Positions 25,919 to 33,317 of a stretch of DNA of 64,000 nucleotides are shown in pieces. The stretch comes from Actinoplanes derwentensis (lineage in GTDB: Bacteria; Actinomycetota; Actinomycetes; Mycobacteriales; Micromonosporaceae). Location: the NCBI RefSeq assembly GCF_900104725.1, contig NZ_LT629758.1, forward strand, positions 4,788,501-4,852,500, given 5' to 3'. Numbering within the stretch: the first letter of the stretch is position 1; every line of letters starts with the position of its first letter. The position numbers and the translations under genes were made by a program. The notes under the pieces were generated by a model. The model made no database searches and was not told where the DNA came from. It saw only the letters and a program-made list of their open reading frames with translations.

Positions 25919-27661
25919 TCAGGCTCGCCAGCGTCCGCGAGTGACTTGCCGGGCGCGGCCGGCGGTGGCGTGGGCTTGGAGCCGGTCGTAGATCCAGGTG
26001 CGTCGCATGCCGGTGAGGTCGATCAGTTCGGGGACGCTCAGCCCGTCGGCCGGCGCTTGATCGAGTGCCATCAGCAGCGTCCGTTCCGGGTCGTCGGCTG
26101 ACGGTCGCGGCGGTTCGATGGGCCTTGGTTGGTGGTCGATAGCTGCGCGGGACAGCGGGTCGAGTTGCGGGCGCTGGTCGGCGTAGCGGGCGGCGGTCTG
26201 GCGTACGAGATCGTCGGTGACGAGGTAGGCGCGGGCGCGGCGTGGCTGGTTGTGGCCGTCGGCCAGGACGTAGAACTTGCCGGGTGCGTCGAGGGTGTGG
26301 GCGTGCCAGCCGTCGGCGAGCATGCCCTTGTCGAGGATGAGGTCGACGTCGCGGCGCTCCCGGACGCGCAGGCAGACGCGGATGCTCATCTGTGAGCGCA
26401 GCGCGCCACCGCCCATGGCTTTCTGGGTGGGCCGCTGGGTGGCGGCGAGCAGGTCGACGGCGACGGCGCGGCCTCGTCGGGCGATCGATTCGGCGTGGCC
26501 GACGGCGTCCGGGGCGGTGTCGGCGAGTTCGGCGTACTCGTCGATCACGATGACCAGCGCCGGTGCTTTCGGTGTGGGTTTCCAGACGCGGGTGTTGTCG
26601 TGGCTGGCGGCGTGGGCGCGGGCGTCGAGGATGGCGACGGCGTCGGCGAGCAGGTCGGTTGCCTCGTCGGGTGTGGTGGCGAGCCTGGCCAGGCAGGACG
26701 CCCACGGGCGGAGTTCCATGCCGCCTTTGAGGTCGATACCCCACAGCACGACATCGGTGCAGGCGGCGAGGTTGCCGAGGATCACGTTGAGCACGCCGCT
26801 CTTACCCGAGTCGGTGGTCCCACCGATGAGCGCGTGCCGGCGAAGCATCTCGACGCGCACAGGTGTCGCGTCCTCGAACACGCCGAGTTCGATCGGGTCG
26901 GCGAGACTGCGGGCGGTCGGACCGGGCCACGGGATGGCACCGGCATGCGGGTCGACAGCGAGCACCCGCATCGTGCACCGACCGGCGTGCGCCGGATCCT
27001 GTTCAACGCGAACGGCACCGGGTCGGGTTCCCAAAGCCGATTCGATGGCCGGTACGCGGCTCACCAGATCGGTGACACTCTGACCGGGCCGCAGCTTCAC
27101 GCGAGCACGCCATCCCCACGTGTCGACGGTTGCCGACATGATCCGTGATCCGGCGAGCCCGATCATCTCGGCGAGGTTGGGCCACGCGTTGATGACCCGG
27201 TCCACACGCACGCGGGCGCGGCGTCGCCGGTGTGCCCACCACGGCACGCCGAGCGCGACCATCGCCAGGATGAGCAGCGTAGGTAACGGCGATCGGGTAG
27301 GCCCGAGCGTGGTCGCGGCAGCGAGCCATCCGCCGGCGATGGAGGTCGCTGTGGCGGCATAGATGCGCTCAGCAGGGCGGGTGAGTCCCCAGGGCCACCC
27401 GCGCAATCCCACGGCCGTTGCTGCCAGCACGGTCATGACGACGACCAGCGGCCACGCGCCGGGTCGGCTGTGGTGCATGACCGACCCGACGACCACCAGG
27501 ACCAGGGCGAGAAAGACAGGAGCAAGTTCCGATCGGTACCGGAACAGAGTCCGGCCGACAGCAGCGACAACGACGAGGGTCAGAGGCTCATCGGGTACGA
27601 GCAGCAGCGGTTGCGGGTTGCGGCGGCTCCAGCGGCGGTGACGTCGTCCGTAGGCCCTCAT
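25919..27661 (-). CDS. FtsK/SpoIIIE-type DNA translocase (TraB-like transfer protein)
   Basis: A 580-residue membrane-anchored DNA pump expected to move double-stranded element DNA during conjugation. Two or more N-terminal helices (FLALVLVVVGSVMH, LVVVMTVLAATAVGL) precede a P-loop domain with Walker A GGTTDSGKSGVLN and Walker B ALVIVIDEYAEL. The C-terminal winged helix (LSVPELIDLTGMRRTWIYDRL) matches the DNA-recognition domain of such pumps. ATG 27661 overlaps the upstream stop (ATGA). It is the main transfer gene of the element; the repeats just past its stop may be its target. Confidence 0.9.
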   Translation of the reverse strand: MRAYGRRHRRWSRRNPQPLLLVPDEPLTLVVVAAVGRTLFRYRSELAPVFLALVLVVVGSVMHHSRPGAWPLVVVMTVLAATAVGLRGWPWGLTRPAERIYAATATSIAGGWLAAATTLGPTRSPLPTLLILAMVALGVPWWAHRRRRARVRVDRVINAWPNLAEMIGLAGSRIMSATVDTWGWRARVKLRPGQSVTDLVSRVPAIESALGTRPGAVRVEQDPAHAGRCTMRVLAVDPHAGAIPWPGPTARSLADPIELGVFEDATPVRVEMLRRHALIGGTTDSGKSGVLNVILGNLAACTDVVLWGIDLKGGMELRPWASCLARLATTPDEATDLLADAVAILDARAHAASHDNTRVWKPTPKAPALVIVIDEYAELADTAPDAVGHAESIARRGRAVAVDLLAATQRPTQKAMGGGALRSQMSIRVCLRVRERRDVDLILDKGMLADGWHAHTLDAPGKFYVLADGHNQPRRARAYLVTDDLVRQTAARYADQRPQLDPLSRAAIDHQPRPIEPPRPSADDPERTLLMALDQAPADGLSVPELIDLTGMRRTWIYDRLQAHATAGRARQVTRGRWRA

Positions 27662-27978
27662 TCCGCGAGTTCGCCCTCGTCCGGCGGACTCCATGCCTGG
27701 TGCTCGGCGACCGCGTCGCGGAGGTAGGTCAGCGGGTCGGGCTCGCCGTCCCGGTCGGCGGCGAGGGTGGCGCGGGCGGCGGCGAGCAGGTCGGCGAAGT
27801 CCCACCGGGCGCGGGTGAGTAGCCGCGCGAGCCTGTCGATCTCGGCGAGAAGTACCGGGACGTCCCCGATGACAGTCCAGACAGTGACGGGCGTAGGACG
27901 CAGACGGACGGCGTGCAGGTGGGAGCGGACGGCCTCCTGGTCGACGGTGGGGCGTGGGATGTGCTGGTCGTTGGTCAT
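27658..27978 (-). CDS. Small element protein coupled to the translocase
   Basis: A 106-residue soluble protein (MTNDQHIPRPTVDQEAVR...) that is mainly alpha-helical, with VLLAEIDRLARLLTRARWDFADLLAAARATL in the middle and an acidic end. No family recognised; similar-sized proteins accompany FtsK-type genes in actinomycete elements. It overlaps the translocase start by four bases, so it is probably co-expressed. ATG 27978 is preceded by GGAGA about 12 bases upstream, a little far. Confidence 0.65.
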   Translation of the reverse strand: MTNDQHIPRPTVDQEAVRSHLHAVRLRPTPVTVWTVIGDVPVLLAEIDRLARLLTRARWDFADLLAAARATLAADRDGEPDPLTYLRDAVAEHQAWSPPDEGELAE

Positions 27979-28019
27979 GTGCGGGTTCGGGTCTCCTTCC
28001 GGTCGGCGGGCGTTCACGA

Positions 28020-28214
28020 TCAGAGGCTCAGTCCGGCGACGAACCGGGCCAGGGCGCGCAGCCCGTTGCCGATCTCCGGGCCGATGGACGACGAGGCGAG
28101 GAAGTAGCCGAAGGCCGCGCAGACGGCGGCCTGCCACAGCGGCAGCCGGGCGTACCGCCACAGCAGGTAGACGAGGACGCCGAGTAGCAGGACGGCGGAG
28201 ACGGCGATCGTCAC
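28020..28214 (-). CDS. Small two-helix membrane protein (Spd-like candidate)
   Basis: A 64-residue protein with an N-terminal hydrophobic helix (VSAVLLLGVLVYLLW) and a second one (WQAAVCAAFGYFLASSSIG). The GTG start overlaps the stop of the upstream zinc-ribbon gene (GTGA). Streptomyces conjugative elements encode small membrane Spd proteins, required for spreading between hyphal compartments, next to the translocase; position and topology suggest such a role here, by inference only. Confidence 0.6.
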   Translation of the reverse strand: MTIAVSAVLLLGVLVYLLWRYARLPLWQAAVCAAFGYFLASSSIGPEIGNGLRALARFVAGLSL

Positions 28215-28414
28215 GCGTCACCGCCACGGCGACCGTTGCGGTTGCGGCGGCTGCGGAGGCCCCGGTCGGCGCCGGCGTGGCCGCCACGCGGCTGGTGTCG
28301 GCGGTTCCAGCGAAGCCGATTGGTGCACTTGCGGCAGAGGACAGGGTGTCCGGCGGCGAGCTGGGCGCCGCACGGGCAAGTCGGGGTCAGATCCCGGGTG
28401 AGGTGGATGTTCAT
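28211..28414 (-). CDS. Small zinc-ribbon-like protein
   Basis: A 67-residue basic protein. CPCGAQLAAGHPVLCRKC gives two C-x-C / C-x-x-C knuckles, a likely zinc ribbon, followed by an Arg/Asn-rich tail. ATG 28414 has GGAG upstream (GAGAGGAGATCAACC). It is the first gene of the minus-strand transfer operon, read divergently from the first DUF5919 gene. Nucleic-acid binding is likely from charge but unproven. Confidence 0.6.
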   Translation of the reverse strand: MNIHLTRDLTPTCPCGAQLAAGHPVLCRKCTNRLRWNRRHQPRGGHAGADRGLRSRRNRNGRRGGDA

Positions 28415-28483
28415 GGTTGATCTCCTCTCGGACCGGCGATGCGGGGCTGCATCGGCGTGCCATCAGAGTGCGATCAATCGACG

Positions 28484-28555
28484 GGACGTAATCAGGTCAT
28501 GGCTGGACGTATCGAAGACGTCTCCTCTAGCCTGGTCGGGCCGCTGGACGTCTTG
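28484..28555. promoter_or_regulatory. Divergent control region with four GACGT motifs (copy 2)
   Basis: Between the divergent transfer operon and DUF5919 gene lie GGACGTA (28484-28490), GGACGT (28505-28510), the palindrome AGACGTCT (28516-28523) and the 10-mer GGACGTCTTG (28546-28555). The last ends 11 bases before the ATG at 28567. The clustering suggests an operator array controlling both directions. Confidence 0.55.
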
Positions 28556-28566
28556 ACGGGAAGCCG

Positions 28567-29301
28567 ATGCCGAACGAGCGACTACGCACCGCATTGTTGG
28601 AGAACGGGATCACGCCAGCCGACCTGGCGACATCACTGAAAGTCGATCCCAAAAGCGTCGAGCGATGGATCAGCGGACGCACGCCCTATCGCAGACATCG
28701 GTACGCGGTCGCAGCCCGCCTCGGCGTCGACGAGGTGTACCTGTGGCCGGACGCGCTGAGCCCCGACCAGCTCGCGAACGCCAGCGAAAGCGAGATCATC
28801 TCGATCTACCCGCACCGGTGGACGGTCCCGTCCGACCTGTGGCGCAACGTCTTCGCCAGCGCCGAGGAGGAGATCGGCGTCCTGGTCTACAGCGGCCTGT
28901 TCGTCTCTGAGGACGCCGGAATCCAAAAGATCTTCAAAGAAAAGGCAGAGGCAGGAGCGCGGGTACGCATCCTGCTCGGCGACCCGGAAAGCGATGCAGT
29001 CGCGCAGCGTGGAGCCGACGAGGGTGTCGACGACGTCCAGGCCGCGAAGATCCGCAACGCCCTGGTGATGTACCGGCCGCTCCGCGACATCGAGGGCATC
29101 GAGTTTCGGCTCCACCGCACGGTGCTCTACAACTCGATCTACCGTGCCGACGATCAGGTACTCGTCAACACGCACATCTACAGTTTCACCGCAGCTCAGG
29201 CCCCGGTCCTGCATCTCCGGCGGGCCGCCGGTGGCGGCATGGTGACGACGTACCTGGAAAGCTTCGAGCACGTATGGGATCAAGCGACACCGTTGGAGTG
29301 A
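28567..29301 (+). CDS. HTH-DUF5919 (degenerate phospholipase-D-like) regulator, paralogue 1
   Basis: A 244-residue protein. Residues 5-60 form an XRE-like helix-turn-helix (ITPADLATSLKVDPKSVERW). The rest is the DUF5919/PLD-like domain (ARVRILLGDPES, FRLHRTVLYNSIYRADDQVLVNTHIY). The catalytic HKD motif is degenerate (H-x-T instead of H-x-K), so it is likely a sensor rather than a nuclease. A paralogue with the same architecture lies at 31193. It faces the transfer operon across an operator array, which suggests it regulates the element. Nudix and further genes follow 7 bases later. Confidence 0.82.
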   Translation: MPNERLRTALLENGITPADLATSLKVDPKSVERWISGRTPYRRHRYAVAARLGVDEVYLWPDALSPDQLANASESEIISIYPHRWTVPSDLWRNVFASAEEEIGVLVYSGLFVSEDAGIQKIFKEKAEAGARVRILLGDPESDAVAQRGADEGVDDVQAAKIRNALVMYRPLRDIEGIEFRLHRTVLYNSIYRADDQVLVNTHIYSFTAAQAPVLHLRRAAGGGMVTTYLESFEHVWDQATPLE

Positions 29302-29308
29302 ATGCCGG

Positions 29309-29785
29309 ATGGGACAACGCATCGACTACTTCGACGACCCCGACGCACCCGCTCCAACGTCGCTGGTCCCGTCGGCGAACGCCCTCGTGGTCAACGACAG
29401 CGGCGAGATCCTGCTGATCCGCCGTTCCGACAACGGCAACTGGGCACTTCCCGGCGGGGCGATGGACCTCGGCGAGTCCCTGCCGCAGACCGCAGTGCGG
29501 GAGACAGCCGAGGAGACCGGTATCGACGTCGAGGTCACCGGCCTGGTAGGGATCTTCACCGACCCGCGGCACGTCATCCTCTACACCAGCAACGGCGAGG
29601 TACGACAGGAGTTCTCCATCGTCTTCACCGCCCAGCCGATCAGCGGAACTCCGACGCCCAGCGACGAGACCACCGAGGTCCGCTGGGTATCCGAAGCCGA
29701 GTGCCGCTCACTGCCGATGGACCCCTCCATGCGCCGACGGATCGAGCACTTCCTCACCCGGCCGCAGGACGTGCACCTTGGATAG
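29309..29785 (+). CDS. Nudix hydrolase (Pif-like immunity candidate)
   Basis: A 158-residue Nudix protein with a full box: GGAMDLGESLPQTAVRETAEETGI (G-x5-E-x7-RET-x-EE-x-G). The core SANALVVNDSGEILLIRR is typical of the fold. Substrates are nucleoside diphosphate derivatives, undetermined. In the Streptomyces element pSAM2 the immunity factor Pif carries a Nudix motif and blocks redundant transfer; the position within this element makes a similar role plausible. It follows the DUF5919 gene by 7 bases and overlaps the next gene by 8. Confidence 0.85.
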   Translation: MGQRIDYFDDPDAPAPTSLVPSANALVVNDSGEILLIRRSDNGNWALPGGAMDLGESLPQTAVRETAEETGIDVEVTGLVGIFTDPRHVILYTSNGEVRQEFSIVFTAQPISGTPTPSDETTEVRWVSEAECRSLPMDPSMRRRIEHFLTRPQDVHLG

Positions 29786-30230
29786 CGACGCGCTCGGCGC
29801 CATCGCCGACTCGTTCTCCGCCGTCGGCACCATCGGCGCGTTCCTGGTCGGCTTCCGCCTTCTGCGCCGCGAGCACCGCCGCGAAGCCGACCGGGCCGAG
29901 GATGAACGACGCGCTCAGGCAGAACGCATCAGCGCGTGGATCGAGCTGGTCAACAAGCGCGACGGCACCCGCGACCTGACGTTCCACATTCACAACGCCA
30001 GCCCGATGCCGATCTACGAGGTGGAGCTACCGCTCCCGGCTCGTGGCGACGAGGAACCGCACGTCGAGTTCGTCGGCTTGGTCCCACCCGGCCAGACCAT
30101 CCAACGCTCCGCCCCGGCCGAATGGCTGCGGACGTACGTCGAACCGGAACCGGTACAGATCGAGTTCCTGGACAGTGCCGGCCGCCGCTGGAGCCGCGAC
30201 GAACAGGGAACCCTGTCCCGCTCGGACTGA
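29778..30230 (+). CDS. Hypothetical protein with N-terminal helix, coupled to the Nudix gene
   Basis: A 150-residue protein. The N-terminal segment AVGTIGAFLVGFRLLRREHRREADRAEDERRAQAE is a short membrane helix followed by a charged coiled coil, a layout common in phage and element proteins of unknown role. The C-terminal part (LTFHIHNASPMPIYEVELPL, GRRWSRDEQGTL) is beta-rich. The start is TTG 29778 within the Nudix reading; no better start is seen. The overlap suggests co-translation with the Nudix gene. Confidence 0.65.
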   Translation: MDSDALGAIADSFSAVGTIGAFLVGFRLLRREHRREADRAEDERRAQAERISAWIELVNKRDGTRDLTFHIHNASPMPIYEVELPLPARGDEEPHVEFVGLVPPGQTIQRSAPAEWLRTYVEPEPVQIEFLDSAGRRWSRDEQGTLSRSD

Positions 30231-30232
30231 CC

Positions 30233-30781
30233 TCACCGCTGGGCGAGCGCCGCGTTGATCACCTGCACCGAGTCGATGATCAGCGGACTTGCCTCACGGA
30301 TCGACTCGGCGACGAGGTGGCCATCGCCGTACCGCGAAAGAATCTCCGCAAGCCGCCGCTCCACCTCCACCGGCTCACCGTCGGGAGTGGTGGTCATGTC
30401 GGCGTAGGTGATCGCATGCGACGCCAGCCCCTCGACCGGGGGAAACTCGTTGGTTAGTTCGTCGGCCAATCCCCGGTTCTGGCCCTCGATGAACGCGCAC
30501 GAATGGTGGGCAACCAGCCGGCAGATCAGATCGTCCATGCCCGCGACGTCGCGCAGGTAGCGGGCGCCGTCGAGCTGGTGCATACCGGTGACGACCAGGT
30601 CGGGCGCATACCCGACATCGTGCAGCCAGGCCGCGCACACCAGCGCGGACGCGTCGTCGCCGACGAGGTGAGCGACCGACTCCGCCTTCCGGCCGACGCC
30701 TTGACTGTGCGCCCAGCGACGCGGGATCGACTCGGCCAGCACCAGCCGCGTCAGATCGCGGGCACGCTCAATCTCAGCCAC
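30233..30781 (-). CDS. HD-domain phosphohydrolase
   Basis: A 182-residue HD protein. Metal ligands are visible as His24 (RRWAHSQGVGRKAE), the HD pair in CAAWLHDVGYA, and a later His pair in LVAHHSCAF, plus Asp in ITYADMTT. HD enzymes hydrolyse nucleotides or cyclic signals. It converges with the preceding gene, two bases between stops, and shares the element with a Nudix enzyme, so nucleotide metabolism may matter to the element. Paralogues of this size are frequent in actinomycete genomes. Confidence 0.8.
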   Translation of the reverse strand: MAEIERARDLTRLVLAESIPRRWAHSQGVGRKAESVAHLVGDDASALVCAAWLHDVGYAPDLVVTGMHQLDGARYLRDVAGMDDLICRLVAHHSCAFIEGQNRGLADELTNEFPPVEGLASHAITYADMTTTPDGEPVEVERRLAEILSRYGDGHLVAESIREASPLIIDSVQVINAALAQR

Positions 30782-30839
30782 ACCGGCAGATTAGCGCCCG
30801 CCCCCTTGTAGCCGTGCCCCTCGTCGACTGCCCATCCTC

Positions 30840-31055
30840 CTATCGGCGAGCCCCGGAAAGGAGTTCGGCGAGTTGGTCTGCCACGCTCGGCGTCACATCG
30901 CCCAGCCGCACGACCACAGTGCCTGCACGGTCGACAGCGTCGTGCAGTCCGGGGAAGTCCTGCCCGACGTCGAACCCGGCATCTTCAAGAACGAGCGCCA
31001 GCCGATCCGCAGCCTGACGTGCCGTTTCATGCTCGGCTTGCTTGTCGGTCGGCAT
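30840..31055 (-). CDS. Small hypothetical element protein
   Basis: A 71-residue protein (MPTDKQAEHETARQAADRLALVLEDAGFDVG...). Amino acid use is balanced and there is a predicted helix then strand-turn (TVVVRLGDVTPSVADQLAELL). ATG 31055 is chosen over an upstream ATG at 31073. No family that I can name; short proteins with AGFDVGxxFP motifs are seen in actinomycete elements. Its promoter may lie in the space shared with the second DUF5919 gene. Confidence 0.5.
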   Translation of the reverse strand: MPTDKQAEHETARQAADRLALVLEDAGFDVGQDFPGLHDAVDRAGTVVVRLGDVTPSVADQLAELLSGARR

Positions 31056-31133
31056 CGCAGTCCATCCGTTCAACTGGTATCTCGTCGATGCCGAGTCTGC
31101 CGATCGGGTGACCCAGCGTGAACCACAGGACTA

Positions 31134-31160
31134 GGACGTCTAGGGACTTCTTAGCTACGA
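31134..31160. promoter_or_regulatory. Element operator motif copy 3
   Basis: GGACGTCTAGGGACTTCTT then AGCTACGA, differing from 25698-25725 by a few positions and one gap. It lies 33-60 bases before the GTG start of the second DUF5919 gene, where promoter and operator would be expected. Confidence 0.55.
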
Positions 31161-31192
31161 TGACGCCGATCGCCAGCGATGGGAGTCGTTGC

Positions 31193-31924
31193 GTGAACAG
31201 TCCACTCGCCCGAGCCCTCCGCAGCGCCGGGATAGACGTCATCGGCGTAGCAGCCCGCCTCGACGTCGATCCGAAGACCGTCCAACGCTGGATGACCGGT
31301 CGCATGCCCTACCCCCGTCACCGCGACGCCCTCGTCAGAATCACCGGCTGGCAGGCCCACGACCTATGGCCGACCCTGCCGCGTCCGACCGAGCAGCCGG
31401 CCATGTCGGACGAGGTCCGCATCGTTTACCCCCACCGATCAGCCGTCCCCACCGACGTATGGGCTCGCCTGCTACGTCGGGCCGTGCATGAGATTGACGT
31501 CCTGGCTTACAGCGCCTTGTACCTCGCCGAGGACGCCACGATCCCGGCCCTGCTACAGGACAAGGCTCGCGGCGGCGTCCGCGTCCGGATTGCGCTGGGC
31601 GACCCCGACGGCCAACACATCGCCAACCGTGGAGACGAGGAACGTGTAGGCGCCGGAATGAGTGTCCGCATCCGAACCGCCCTGGTCAGCCTCCAGCGGC
31701 TCACCACCACGCCGGGCATCACGCTGCGCCTACACGACACCGTCCTCTACAACTCTCTCTGCCGGTCAGACGACGAGATGCTGGTCAACTCCCACATCTA
31801 CGGCCGCCCAGCAGCCCACGCCCCGGTATTCCACCTCAAGAGCACCAGCGACGCCGGCATGGTCGCCACTCACACAAAATCATTCGAACGAGTCTGGGGC
31901 TCAGCAAAGCCGTCAAAGCTCTGA
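31193..31924 (+). CDS. HTH-DUF5919 regulator, paralogue 2
   Basis: A 243-residue paralogue of the gene at 28567 with the same layout: HTH at about 6-60 (GIDVIGVAARLDVDPKTVQRW) and PLD-like domain (VRVRIALGDPDG, LRLHDTVLYNSLCRSDDEMLVNSHIY). The HKD motif is again degenerate (H-x-T). GTG 31193 is chosen because GGGAG lies 7 bases upstream and the length then equals the paralogue; ATG 31160 is an alternative. The operator copy lies just before it. Its 3' end overlaps the convergent zinc-type small gene by 55 bases. Confidence 0.8.
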   Translation: MNSPLARALRSAGIDVIGVAARLDVDPKTVQRWMTGRMPYPRHRDALVRITGWQAHDLWPTLPRPTEQPAMSDEVRIVYPHRSAVPTDVWARLLRRAVHEIDVLAYSALYLAEDATIPALLQDKARGGVRVRIALGDPDGQHIANRGDEERVGAGMSVRIRTALVSLQRLTTTPGITLRLHDTVLYNSLCRSDDEMLVNSHIYGRPAAHAPVFHLKSTSDAGMVATHTKSFERVWGSAKPSKL

Positions 31925-32142
31925 CCCCGGCCCGGAGCACCAGCAGTACCGGGCCGCCGACGCGGCAGCACCCCATACTGATCGAACACCCCGAGGGCTT
32001 CATACCGAGCACGACACGGCTCTGGCTCCAAACACACAGCACAGAGCCCACCCGGCGTCCCAGAAAGATGCTGATTCAGCTTCGCATCTGCCATCGCCAG
32101 TCGGTCTTGTGCAGTCTGAGCCAGATAGAGACCCGCGCTCAC
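31870..32142 (-). CDS. Small Cys-containing protein coupled to the AlpA-like gene
   Basis: A 90-residue protein. The segment GLCAVCLEPEPCRARYEAL with three Cys, followed by VLPRRRPG, resembles small actinomycete proteins that carry C-x-x-C...C motifs and an RLPRRRPG-type tail. GTG 32142 overlaps the stop of the AlpA-like gene (GTGA), so translation is coupled. An internal ATG at 32094 would drop the first 16 residues but keep the motif. The tail overlaps the opposite DUF5919 gene. Confidence 0.6.
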   Translation of the reverse strand: MSAGLYLAQTAQDRLAMADAKLNQHLSGTPGGLCAVCLEPEPCRARYEALGVFDQYGVLPRRRPGTAGAPGRGQSFDGFAEPQTRSNDFV

Positions 32143-32375
32143 GACAGATCCGCAGGCCGATGAACTCGGATCCAAGCGATAACCTCCGCTTTGACCCAAA
32201 CCTTCCCGGAAGAAAGAACAGCAGCCGGCTCAGGAAACCCACCTCGCCGGGTGAGTTGGTAGACCCGCTGCCGACTAACCTTCATGATCTTCTGAATCTC
32301 AGCCGTACCAACAAACTCAGCCAGCCTCAACCTCTCCAACCGCTCGGACCCTGACTGTGGTGATCCCGTATCCAT
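32139..32375 (-). CDS. AlpA/MerR-type small DNA-binding protein, excisionase candidate
   Basis: A 78-residue protein with a winged HTH of the AlpA/excisionase type: FVGTAEIQKIMKVSRQRVYQL, then the wing FPEPAAVLSSGKVWVKAEVIAWI. Such proteins act as excisionases (Xis) or activators of excision in integrative elements. It is the only Xis-like gene in the element. The start could be later than ATG 32375, since the first 20 residues are outside the domain. A TTG-started 64-codon reading (32317-32511) overlaps its 5' end and may or may not be real. Confidence 0.7.
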   Translation of the reverse strand: MDTGSPQSGSERLERLRLAEFVGTAEIQKIMKVSRQRVYQLTRRGGFPEPAAVLSSGKVWVKAEVIAWIRVHRPADLS

Positions 32376-32531
32376 CGCCCATCCTCAGCCTCGGTGACAA
32401 CCCAGCCGCCCGGAGCAAGTCACGGACGGCCGGGGCCCATCGCCACCGGCTGTCCAAGGCACTGGCGCTCTGACTACCGGCTGCTGGTAAGGCTCGCCGA
32501 AGCTCGGCCAACTAATGAACCACAGCTACCA

Positions 32532-32541
32532 GGACGTCTTG
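32532..32541. promoter_or_regulatory. Element operator motif copy 4
   Basis: A third exact copy of GGACGTCTTG (others at 25708-25717 and 28546-28555), upstream of the AlpA-like gene on the minus strand. The same motif thus precedes integrase, transfer, regulator and excisionase units. Confidence 0.5.
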
Positions 32542-32846
32542 TCACTACTTGGCGTCACCGCATGCCCGAATGCCGCGAATTGAGGTAGGAGGCAAGGACA
32601 ATTTGCCAAATATCACTCTAACTGCGTGAGCAGGAAAAGATCATTTTCACAAACACACCGAGCAAGGTCGACAGCTACAACTGGCAACCTACGGCCAAGC
32701 AGGCTCAAGTCGCCCCGGCGCCCTTTCTTAAAGGCTCCAGTAACACACTCCATAGATCAATAGCGCAAAGTGACCAAAACACGACTGTCCGCAACTCTGT
32801 CGCATCGACCGGCCCTAGGGTCTGTAGGGTAGATCAGCGTTCAAGC

Positions 32847-32877
32847 TTGAGACACGCCGCCTCCAGGTATTCATAAT
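32847..32877 (+). promoter_or_regulatory. Candidate promoter of the low-GC cargo module
   Basis: TTGAGA (32847-32852) and CATAAT (32872-32877) are the best -35/-10 pair before the module, with a 19-base spacer; TATTCA with a 16-base spacer is an alternative. AAGGGG (32881-32886) gives a ribosome site 7 bases before ATG 32894. The preceding 300 bases (32,542-32,846) are AT-richer than the backbone and hold no gene that I can support. Confidence 0.4.
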
Positions 32878-32893
32878 GTTAAGGGGCCCTTGT

Positions 32894-33310
32894 ATGGACA
32901 TTCCTATCGACGTTATGGCGCTCTGCGCTGGAGCCGCTAAAATCTTAGCGGACCGCATGCTTGGAGACCTGTGGGACGCCACGCGTCAACGATTCAACGA
33001 TCTCTTCTCAAAAGCCGGACAAGATAGGATAGGCGACCGGCTAGATAGGGACCAAGCGGCTCTTTCGTCGGCATCGGAAGATCAGCGATTGGAATTCTCT
33101 GAAAGGCTTGCTGCGAGCTGGACAACTCGTCTTCAGGATCTGATTGACGATCATCCCGGAGTATTATCTGAGTTGCAGCTTATAGTGGAAGAGATGAAGG
33201 ATGAGGACCCTAGAATAGATGCACCGGGAACGACGGTAGTAAACCAGAAGGCAAGCCACAAAGGAAGAAACATATACTCTGGCCGAGACACCAATATCGG
33301 GCGCCGCTGA
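32894..33310 (+). CDS. Small helical protein with GRDxNIG-type tail, first gene of cargo module
   Basis: A 138-residue protein (MDIPIDVMALCAGAAK...). The first part is mostly helical (LAASWTTRLQDLIDDH, LSELQLIVEEM). It ends in VVNQKASHKGRNIYSGRDTNIGRR-type residues, a short N/G-rich tail seen at the end of many small actinobacterial proteins encoded beside large NTPases of conflict systems (family knowledge; function unknown). ATG 32894 is fixed by AAGGGG 7 bases upstream. The next gene starts 7 bases after its stop. Codon use is markedly more AT-rich than in the element backbone, pointing to a separate origin. Confidence 0.75.
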   Translation: MDIPIDVMALCAGAAKILADRMLGDLWDATRQRFNDLFSKAGQDRIGDRLDRDQAALSSASEDQRLEFSERLAASWTTRLQDLIDDHPGVLSELQLIVEEMKDEDPRIDAPGTTVVNQKASHKGRNIYSGRDTNIGRR

Positions 33311-33317
33311 GGCGATA

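Noticed and set aside
32394..32588. Plus-strand 64-codon reading upstream of the cargo module
   Set aside because: Opposes the AlpA-like gene, carries the operator motif, and has no ribosome site or family.
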